11,941 nucleotides of DNA from contig JABUUA010000044.1 of assembly GCA_021443405.1 (NCBI GenBank), positions 3,138-15,078 on the forward strand. The letters are read 5' to 3'. Shown piece by piece: positions 7,023 to 11,941 of the stretch. Each line of letters begins with the position of its first letter. Within the stretch, counting starts at the first letter, position 1. The notes under the pieces are model-generated. The model was not told where the DNA came from. It ran no database searches and saw only the letters and a program-made list of their open reading frames with translations. The position numbers and the translations under genes are program-made. Source of the DNA: Bacteroidaceae bacterium. GTDB taxonomy: Bacteria; Bacteroidota; Bacteroidia; Bacteroidales; Bacteroidaceae.

Positions 7023-7913
7023 ATGGTAGAGATGAACAAATACGACGAAGTGTTGCAGCAATACAACACTTGCATCAAGGACGACGAGGTGGCCGCCAAG
7101 GTGGCCAAGCTCATTGAGGAGAAGGTGCCCGAGAACGACACGCTCGACGTCAAGAAATTCCTGTTGGGAAGCGTGGAGCTGACCACCTTGAAGACCACGG
7201 ATTCGGAGGAAAGCGTGCTGAAATTCACCGAGCGCGTCAACGAATTCGCAGCCGCCTACCCCGCCCTTCCGCACGTTGCCACCATTTGCGTTTACCCCTG
7301 TTACGCCAGCATCGTGAGCCAGAGTCTGGAGGTGGAAGGCGTGGAGATTGCCTGTGTGAGCGGCAGCTTCCCTTCGTCGCAAGCCCTCATTGAGGTGAAG
7401 GTGGCCGAGACAGCCTTAGCCGTGAAAGACGGCGCCACGGAGATTGACATCGTGATGAGCGTGGGCAAGTTCCTGTCGGGCGATTATGAGACCGTGTGCG
7501 ACGAGATAAGTGAACTGAAAGCCGTCTGCGGTGAGAAGAAAATGAAGGTCATCCTCGAGACTGGACTCTTAGGTTCGGCCGCGAACATCAAGAAGGCGAG
7601 TCTCCTGGCTATGTATGCCGGGGCCGATTATATTAAGACAAGTACCGGCAAAGAAAAGCCAGCCGCCACCCCCGAGGCCGCTTATGTGATGTGCCAAGCC
7701 ATAAAAGAATATTACGACAAAACGGGGATTCAAATCGGCTTCAAGCCCGCCGGCGGTCTGAACACCGTGCGCGACGCCGTCATCTACTACACCATCGTGA
7801 AGGAAGTATTGGGTGAACAGTGGCTCACGAACCAATGGCTTCGACTCGGCACCTCGCGACTCGCCAACCTGCTCCTAAGTGAGGTGGAAGGCTCGGAAGT
7901 AAAATTCTTCTGA
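7023..7913 (+). CDS. deoC: Deoxyribose-phosphate aldolase
   Basis: DeoC cleaves 2-deoxyribose 5-phosphate to glyceraldehyde 3-phosphate and acetaldehyde, the last step of deoxynucleoside catabolism. The 296-residue product is of the longer DeoC type. The Schiff-base lysine is Lys205 in YIKTSTGK; the proton-relay residues are Asp142 in EIDIVMSVGKF and Lys241 in GFKPAGGL. These align with E. coli Lys167, Asp102 and Lys201 at a nearly constant offset. The N-terminal 80 residues form an acidic/lysine-rich helical stretch before the barrel begins. I take the ATG at 7023; an ATG three codons later (7032) is equally possible. It lies 60 bp after dtd with no terminator or recognisable promoter between, so probable read-through, but the spacing is larger than elsewhere in the run. 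Its stop codon lies at the edge of the dyad at 7913-7994. Confidence 0.96.
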   Translation: MVEMNKYDEVLQQYNTCIKDDEVAAKVAKLIEEKVPENDTLDVKKFLLGSVELTTLKTTDSEESVLKFTERVNEFAAAYPALPHVATICVYPCYASIVSQSLEVEGVEIACVSGSFPSSQALIEVKVAETALAVKDGATEIDIVMSVGKFLSGDYETVCDEISELKAVCGEKKMKVILETGLLGSAANIKKASLLAMYAGADYIKTSTGKEKPAATPEAAYVMCQAIKEYYDKTGIQIGFKPAGGLNTVRDAVIYYTIVKEVLGEQWLTNQWLRLGTSRLANLLLSEVEGSEVKFF

Positions 7914-7994
7914 TTTTTGCCCCTCTCTACGTCGCGTATTCAGGACCATCGGGCAGGTTCGTTCCGTCTGCGCGACGTCTGTGAGGGCAAAAAT
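7913..7994. repeat. 82-bp dyad-symmetry element between deoC and the OmpA-like lipoprotein gene
   Basis: Arms 7913-7936 and 7971-7994 are inverted copies. The outer part is ATTTTTGCCC with GGGCAAAAAT, extendable by CTC/GAG with one bulged C. The inner part is ACGTCGCG with CGCGACGT, perfect over 8 bp. A small internal loop separates the two. The 34-nt centre can form a further short helix (GGACC with GGTTC, one G-T pair). T-runs lie on the 5' side of the stem and A-runs on the 3' side, the opposite of an intrinsic terminator on either strand. It could be a structured RNA, a miniature repeat element or a transcript-end stabiliser. The rest of this 152-bp gap is plain AT-rich leader with no clear TAnnTTTG. 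Confidence 0.7.
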
Positions 7995-8065
7995 AAGGTT
8001 AACCGCCTGATTATACGGAAGTAAACCCCCATAAAACGAATAACTCTTTTCAAGTGAAATAGAAA

Positions 8066-8887
8066 ATGAAAACAAGAAATTTGACATTTTTCGTCCTTTT
8101 GGCCGTTTTGTGTTCCTCTTGTGTAGTGGGACGCAGAAAATACGACGAGGCGGAGGCCGGTCGCCTGGCCGCGCTCTACAGTCGTGACAGTTTGGGCAAC
8201 TTGCTCATGTATGCCCGCCAAGACTGCAACAGCTTGGTGCGTCAGTGCCAGGGTCTCATCGGCGACACGCTAAATTTAGGTCAGGCCCTTCGGCTGGCGC
8301 AGCGCAACAATGCAACGCTCACCAGTCAGCTCAGCCAGAAGAATACGGAGCTCGGCGACCGCGAGAGAACCATCGCACAACTGCAGCAGATGGTGGACGA
8401 GCAGAACGCTCGCGTGAAGAGCATCCTCGACAACGTGAAGCAGGCGCTCAACGGATTCAGCAGCGACGAGCTTTCGATTCGCGAGGAAGGCGGCAAGGTG
8501 TATGTGGCCATGAGCGATAAACTTCTCTTTGAGTCGGGCAGCGCCAACGTGAACGACCTCGGTCGTCAGGCACTGGGCAAGCTCGCAACCGTGCTCAATC
8601 GTCAGGCCGACGTGGACGTCTACATCGAAGGTCACACAGACAGCATCCCCATCCACACGGCTGTTTTCAAGGACAACTGGGACCTCTCGGTGATACGTTC
8701 CACCAGTGTTGTGCGCATACTGACAGAGACTTACAACGTCAACCCCCTGCAGATTCAGCCCTGCGGACGTGGCGAATATAAGCCCATGGACACCAACGCA
8801 ACGCCGGAAGGACGTGCGCGCAACCGCCGCACCGAGATTATCATTGCGCCCAAACTGGACAAACTCTACCAGATGTTGAAGCAATAA
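8066..8887 (+). CDS. OmpA/Pal-like peptidoglycan-associated lipoprotein
   Basis: This is probably an outer-membrane lipoprotein that tethers the envelope to peptidoglycan. The 273-residue product starts with a signal peptide (MKTRN, hydrophobic core to residue 15) and a lipobox-like CSSC with Cys19 as the lipidation site. Residues about 65-130 are rich in Gln, Leu and charged residues in a heptad-like pattern (LGQALRLAQ... to ...VKSILDNVKQAL), predicting a coiled coil. Residues about 145-260 are an OmpA C-terminal domain: LLFESGSANV, YIEGHTDSIPI, NWDLSVIRS with Asp206, GRGEYKP, and ARNRRTEIII with Arg254; the Asp and Arg are the usual diaminopimelate contacts. There is no N-terminal beta-barrel, so it is not classical OmpA. 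It stands alone between the dyad at 7913-7994 and a strong terminator. The exact paralogue name cannot be assigned. Confidence 0.92.
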   Translation: MKTRNLTFFVLLAVLCSSCVVGRRKYDEAEAGRLAALYSRDSLGNLLMYARQDCNSLVRQCQGLIGDTLNLGQALRLAQRNNATLTSQLSQKNTELGDRERTIAQLQQMVDEQNARVKSILDNVKQALNGFSSDELSIREEGGKVYVAMSDKLLFESGSANVNDLGRQALGKLATVLNRQADVDVYIEGHTDSIPIHTAVFKDNWDLSVIRSTSVVRILTETYNVNPLQIQPCGRGEYKPMDTNATPEGRARNRRTEIIIAPKLDKLYQMLKQ

Positions 8888-8913
8888 CAATCGGATTTTT
8901 CAACTGAAATTCT

Positions 8914-8960
8914 TAGCTAAAAAAGCCCCGCCAGCCAATGACTGACGGGGTTTTTAGCTA
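8914..8960. terminator. Bidirectional intrinsic terminator
   Basis: Arms 8914-8934 and 8942-8960 form a long stem: TAGCTAAAAA on the left pairs with TTTTTAGCTA on the right, and CCCCGCCAG pairs with CTGACGGGG with one C-A mismatch and an extra AG on the left; the loop is CCAATGA. The GC core is followed by a T-run on each strand. It ends the OmpA-like gene 26 bp after its stop and also faces the convergent barrel gene arriving on the minus strand, about 215 bp beyond that gene's stop. Confidence 0.9.
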
Positions 8961-9043
8961 CATGTCCGATTGATTACGCCCCTACCCTCTCGCGTTCATC
9001 GAGAAGACCGATTCCAGACCTGCAGAGGGAGAGGTGCGTTTTA

Positions 9044-9090
9044 CTAAGGAAAATTTGATTTTTTCTAAGAAAATTTCCGTTTTTCCTTAG
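9044..9090. repeat. AT-rich CTAAG repeat cluster with inverted and tandem symmetry
   Basis: CTAAGGAAAA at 9044-9053 is inverted exactly as TTTTCCTTAG at 9081-9090. Between them, CTAAGAAAATTT at 9065-9076 repeats the start of the first unit (CTAAGGAAAATTT) with a period of about 21 bp, so the block is both tandem and inverted. CTGCAG occurs just outside on both sides (9020-9025 and 9099-9104). It lies in the 288-bp gap between the OmpA-like gene and the convergent barrel gene. The rest of that gap holds only the terminator at 8914-8960 and GC-richer sequence in which I see no gene. Confidence 0.6.
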
Positions 9091-9175
9091 ATAAATATCT
9101 GCAGTCACGCGCGTGGCGAAATCGGGACGACGAGAGGCCGACCGAAGCACCCCCGCGCGAGCGGACGGAACGCCC

Positions 9176-9820
9176 TCAGAAACTGTAGCCAAACGTAAGG
9201 GCGTATGCGTTCTTGCGAATCGTGTAGCCGCAGTCCTTGCCCAGGTGTGTCAGGCCGAACGACGCGGTGAAGTCGAGGCTACAATGCTGACCGAAGGTAA
9301 TGCCCGCGCCCACGTTGTAGGCCAGACCAAAGCGGTTGTACTCGAACATGCCGTTGTCAAACATGTCGTAGGTTTGGCCAAAGTCGTAGCCGCCAATAAC
9401 GACCTCAGACTTGAACTTATTGCACGCGCTGCAATACAACTGCGGACCCGTGAAGACATGAAAGCCCACGGGGTCGATGGGAATCACGTAGTCGATGTAC
9501 AGGGGAACGGCTATCTCGCACTCCCTGAACTTGTTGTCCTCCCGTTCCGCCAGCATGTCGCCGATGGCATCCACTGCAAAATCGCTGAATTTCCATGAGC
9601 GGTAGGCCACCGACACGCCGGGCACGAAATAGAAATTCTTGGGCAACTGGACCGAATAGGTCAGACCCATCTGCGCACCCACGCCCGTGTTATAGTTGTA
9701 GGGCGACGGAGCCACGGGATGTGTGAAATTGAGACCGCCCTTCACAGTCCAATAGTTCTGTGCGCCGGCAGTGCAACTTAGCAGCAGCGCCACGGCGGCG
9801 AATAACAGTTTCTTTCTCAT
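9176..9820 (-). CDS. Small outer-membrane beta-barrel protein (PorT/OMP_b-brl-like)
   Basis: The 214-residue product starts MRKKLLFAAVALLLSC and has a likely signal peptide cut after AGA (Gln21 as first mature residue, a common Bacteroidetes pattern). LLSC at 13-16 could also be read as a lipobox. The mature part consists of alternating hydrophobic/polar strands with Gly and aromatic residues (GLTYSV, VSVAYRSW, FHVFTGPQLY, GLAYNVGAGITFG, AYALTFGYSF) and ends in Phe, the usual C-terminal signal for BAM insertion, predicting about eight strands. I cannot name a specific function. The frame is open upstream to 10114, but that extension overlaps the prenyl synthase coding region, is Arg/Gly-rich and lacks a signal peptide, so I start at the ATG at 9820. 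It follows the prenyl synthase gene by 50 bp on the same strand and may be co-transcribed. Confidence 0.85.
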   Translation of the reverse strand: MRKKLLFAAVALLLSCTAGAQNYWTVKGGLNFTHPVAPSPYNYNTGVGAQMGLTYSVQLPKNFYFVPGVSVAYRSWKFSDFAVDAIGDMLAEREDNKFRECEIAVPLYIDYVIPIDPVGFHVFTGPQLYCSACNKFKSEVVIGGYDFGQTYDMFDNGMFEYNRFGLAYNVGAGITFGQHCSLDFTASFGLTHLGKDCGYTIRKNAYALTFGYSF

Positions 9821-9870
9821 TCTATCTTGATTTTTGTTGGATTTTTTGTGTCTTTCGACCCGGCAAGGGA

Positions 9871-10836
9871 CTACACATCCCGCCCTGCCACGAACGCGGC
9901 GTAGAGGCGCAGACTGTCCGCCACCTCGCCATCGCGCTGAAGCTTCTGCACAGCCTCGCGGCAATACGCGTCCATCTGACGCTTGGCATAGTCGAGACCG
10001 CCCTGCTCCACCGTGAAGTTGAGCAAATGCTCCACCTCCCCTGCCCCAGCCTCGCCGCGGCGCGTCATCAGCGCCATCTCGCGCTCTGCCCCGGCTTGTT
10101 CCGATTGCAGACAATGCAAGAGCGGAAGGGTGATTTTCCCCTCGAGGATGTCGTGCCCCACGGGCTTGCCCACGTCGTGCTGGGCGTAGTCGAAAATGTC
10201 GTCACGAATCTGGAAACAGATGCCCACTCGCTCCGCAAAATCAGTCAGTTGCGCCAGCGTTTCGGCCGGAGCGCCCGCGAGCAGTGCGCCACACCGGGCG
10301 CAGGCCACGAAGAGCGACGCCGTCTTCTTGCGAATGATGTCGAGATAATGTGCTTCCGAGAAGTCGGTGTTGTCAAGATTTGTCAGCTGCAACAGTTCGC
10401 CGTCGGCCAGTGTCTGCCCCAGGCACGCCACGGTCTCCACCACCTCGAGCGAGCGCGTCAGGGCCGCATGCTGCAAGGCCTTGCTCAGCAGATAATCGCC
10501 CACGAGCACCGCCGCCTTATTGTCCAGCAGCGCATTCACCGAGCGCTGTCCGCGACGACGGTCGCTCTCGTCCACCACATCGTCGTGGACCAGTGAGGCC
10601 GTATGCAGTAACTCGAGGGCCACGGCAGCGTGGAGCACCGCCTCGTTCACCGCGCCGCAATACTTGGCACAAAGGATAACCAGCAGGGGACGCATCATCT
10701 TGCCGCGCCGCTGACCCAAGTGCGTGAGGGCAACGTCGAGCAGCGGATTGTCGTGGCGCAACGCGTCGTCGAACAGCGCTTTGTACTGCGCCATCTCCTG
10801 TTCCACGGGCCGACGGATGTTGGATAAGATGTCCAT
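9871..10836 (-). CDS. Polyprenyl diphosphate synthase, long-chain type (IspB-like)
   Basis: This trans-prenyltransferase condenses isopentenyl diphosphate units onto an allylic primer, probably making the side-chain precursor of menaquinone. The 321-residue product has GKMMRP at 45-50 (the GKxxRP substrate region), the first Asp-rich motif DDVVDESDRRRG at 85-96, KTASLF at 171-176, and the second Asp-rich motif FQIRDDIFD at 208-216. The residues four and five positions before the first motif are Ser81 and Ala80, both small, which in this family goes with long-chain (about C35-C50) products and not with farnesyl or geranylgeranyl diphosphate; the exact length cannot be read off. The frame is open to a TTG at 10857, but that codon overlaps the predicted -7 box at 10855-10862, so the ATG at 10836 is preferred. 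It diverges from polA. Confidence 0.93.
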   Translation of the reverse strand: MDILSNIRRPVEQEMAQYKALFDDALRHDNPLLDVALTHLGQRRGKMMRPLLVILCAKYCGAVNEAVLHAAVALELLHTASLVHDDVVDESDRRRGQRSVNALLDNKAAVLVGDYLLSKALQHAALTRSLEVVETVACLGQTLADGELLQLTNLDNTDFSEAHYLDIIRKKTASLFVACARCGALLAGAPAETLAQLTDFAERVGICFQIRDDIFDYAQHDVGKPVGHDILEGKITLPLLHCLQSEQAGAEREMALMTRRGEAGAGEVEHLLNFTVEQGGLDYAKRQMDAYCREAVQKLQRDGEVADSLRLYAAFVAGRDV

Positions 10837-10854
10837 TGCTTGTTTATTCTCACA

Positions 10855-10862
10855 CAAAAGTA
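10855..10862 (-). promoter_or_regulatory. -7 element of the prenyl synthase promoter
   Basis: On the minus strand TACTTTTG (10862-10855) fits TAnnTTTG. No good -33 TTTG is seen at the usual distance. Transcription would start near 10848, leaving a leader of only about a dozen nucleotides before the ATG at 10836. It supports that ATG over the TTG at 10857. Confidence 0.52.
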
Positions 10863-10895
10863 CATAAAAAACGGCAATAATTCGTTATTTTTCTC

Positions 10896-10903
10896 TAACT
10901 TTG
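10896..10903 (+). promoter_or_regulatory. -7 element of the polA promoter
   Basis: TAACTTTG matches the Bacteroidetes -7 consensus TAnnTTTG. The expected -33 region (about 10872-10877) has no TTTG. The predicted start near 10910 leaves an A-rich leader of about 17 nt before the polA ATG at 10927. The site is 33 bp from the opposing -7 box, so the two divergent promoters may compete or be co-regulated. Confidence 0.55.
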
Positions 10904-10926
10904 ACAAGAAATAATAGAATGACTTC

Positions 10927-11941
10927 ATGCAAAAACTCTTCTTACTCGACGCCTACGCGCTGATATATCGAGCCTATTACGCCTTCATCAAGAACCCGCG
11001 CATCAATTCCAAGGGGCTCAACACCAGCGCCATCTTGGGCTTTATCAACACCCTCGAGGAGGTAATCACCAAGGAACAGCCCACCCATCTGGGCGTGGCC
11101 ATCGACCCTTCCGGCCCGACGTTCCGCCACGAGGCCTATCCCGCCTACAAAGCCCAGCGCGAGGAGACGCCCGAAGCTATCCGCACCGCCGTGCCTTGGA
11201 TACGGCGCATCCTGGAGGCTTACCGCATTCCGGTGTTGGAGGTGAGCGGTTTCGAGGCCGACGACGTCGTTGGGACCCTCGCCCGTCAGGCCGACGAGGC
11301 GGGCATCACGACCTTTATGATGACCCCCGACAAGGACTATGCCCAGCTCGTGACCGACTGCGTGCGCATGTACCGACCGAGTGTGGGAACGAAGGACGCC
11401 GAGATACTCGGCCCCGAGGAAGTGAAGGCTAAGTACGGACTGGACAATTGTCTGCAGGTCATTGATATGCTGGGCCTCATGGGCGACGCGGCCGACAACA
11501 TCCCCGGCTGCCCCGGCGTGGGCGAGAAGACCGCCGTGAAACTCATCCAACAATTCGGTTCGGTGGAGGCCTTGCTGGCGGGAACCGACCAACTCAAAGG
11601 CGCGCTGAAGCAGAAAGTAGAGGATAACAAGGAGCAGATTGCGCAGTCGAAATGGCTGGCAACTATCAAGACCGACGTCCCCATCGCCCTCGACATGGAG
11701 GCCCTTGCCGTGCAGGAACCCGACCGCGAGGCCTTGCAACAGATGTACGAGGAACTGGAGTTCCGCCAGTTGCTGCAGAAGAACTCCAAGGCCTCACAGG
11801 CCTCTCCCACCCCTGCCGCCGCGGGCAAGAAGCCCAAGAACGACGGCTTCGTGGGCGACTTCTTCGGCACAGACTGGGACACCGCCACACAACCCGCCGC
11901 CCCCCTGCCCACGCAGCGCCAGACACTTGCCGACGTGGAGC
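10927..11941 (+). CDS. polA: DNA polymerase I, N-terminal 5' nuclease portion (partial, cut by window edge)
   Basis: PolA fills gaps and removes RNA primers in replication and repair. The window holds the first 338 codons. Residues 1 to about 280 are the 5'-3' exonuclease domain: LFLLDAYALIYRAYYAF at 4-20 with metal-binding Asp8, PSGPTFRHEAYPAYKAQREE at 61-80, FEADDVVGTLAR at 109-120 with the acidic metal ligands, MTPDKDYAQLV at 132-142, and the helix-3-turn DNA-binding segment GLMGDAADNIPGCPGVGEKTA at about 183-203 with Asp187 and Asp190. Residues about 285-335 form a Lys/Ala/Pro-rich low-complexity linker, after which the 3'-5' exonuclease-like and polymerase domains would follow outside the window. 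The ATG at 10927 gives the family-typical start directly before the LLDAYALIYRAYY strand. Confidence 0.97.
   Translation, partial: MQKLFLLDAYALIYRAYYAFIKNPRINSKGLNTSAILGFINTLEEVITKEQPTHLGVAIDPSGPTFRHEAYPAYKAQREETPEAIRTAVPWIRRILEAYRIPVLEVSGFEADDVVGTLARQADEAGITTFMMTPDKDYAQLVTDCVRMYRPSVGTKDAEILGPEEVKAKYGLDNCLQVIDMLGLMGDAADNIPGCPGVGEKTAVKLIQQFGSVEALLAGTDQLKGALKQKVEDNKEQIAQSKWLATIKTDVPIALDMEALAVQEPDREALQQMYEELEFRQLLQKNSKASQASPTPAAAGKKPKNDGFVGDFFGTDWDTATQPAAPLPTQRQTLADVE

Noticed and set aside
7913..7994. Reading the dyad as a rho-independent terminator for deoC
   Set aside because: The T-run is on the 5' side of the stem and A-run on the 3' side on both strands, so there is no trailing U-tract.
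9821..10114. N-terminal extension of the barrel gene to 10114
   Set aside because: It overlaps the prenyl synthase coding region in another frame, is Arg/Gly-rich and lacks a signal peptide, while MRKKLLFAAV at 9820 begins a clear one.
9760..10596. 278-codon plus-strand open frame opposite the prenyl synthase
   Set aside because: It is antisense to a frame containing both Asp-rich catalytic motifs; no domain is recognisable.
10942..11739. 265-codon minus-strand open frame opposite polA
   Set aside because: It is antisense to the conserved 5' nuclease domain of PolA and has no recognisable features.

Overview
The window looks like chromosomal core sequence from a member of the Bacteroidales, probably Prevotellaceae. 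Three things point there: promoters of the Bacteroidetes type (TAnnTTTG -7 boxes) in both divergent intergenic regions, start codons preceded by A/T-rich leaders and not by Shine-Dalgarno sequences, and a b558-type succinate dehydrogenase/fumarate reductase operon in the order cytochrome-flavoprotein. Ten protein-coding genes are supported, two of them cut by the window edges. I see no tRNA, rRNA, CRISPR array, insertion sequence or prophage gene.

Layout: (1) 1-1966, minus strand: sdhC then sdhA (sdhA runs off the left edge), the membrane anchor and flavoprotein of menaquinol:fumarate reductase/succinate dehydrogenase. (2) 2113-7913, plus strand: mnmG, apt, uvrC, dtd, deoC, a run of housekeeping genes for tRNA wobble modification, adenine salvage, excision repair, D-aminoacyl-tRNA proofreading and deoxyribose phosphate breakdown, with gaps of about 9-83 bp. 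(3) 8066-8887, plus strand: an OmpA/Pal-like lipoprotein, ending at a strong bidirectional terminator. (4) 9176-10836, minus strand: a long-chain polyprenyl diphosphate synthase followed by a small outer-membrane beta-barrel protein. (5) 10927 to the right edge, plus strand: the N-terminal 5' nuclease part of DNA polymerase I.

Functional links: the prenyl synthase probably makes the menaquinone side chain, and menaquinol is the electron donor for the fumarate reductase at the left end, though the two loci are transcribed separately. UvrC and PolA act together in nucleotide excision repair.

The most interesting items are non-coding or accessory. A 16-bp near-palindrome between mnmG and apt matches the ParB-binding parS consensus at 14 of 16 positions. 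SdhC carries an unusual Cys/His-rich C-terminal tail of about 58 residues. Two long imperfect inverted repeats (upstream of uvrC, and between deoC and the OmpA lipoprotein) and an AT-rich CTAAG repeat cluster near 9044-9090 do not behave like ordinary terminators. No complete novel gene system is visible; the protein genes themselves are conventional.
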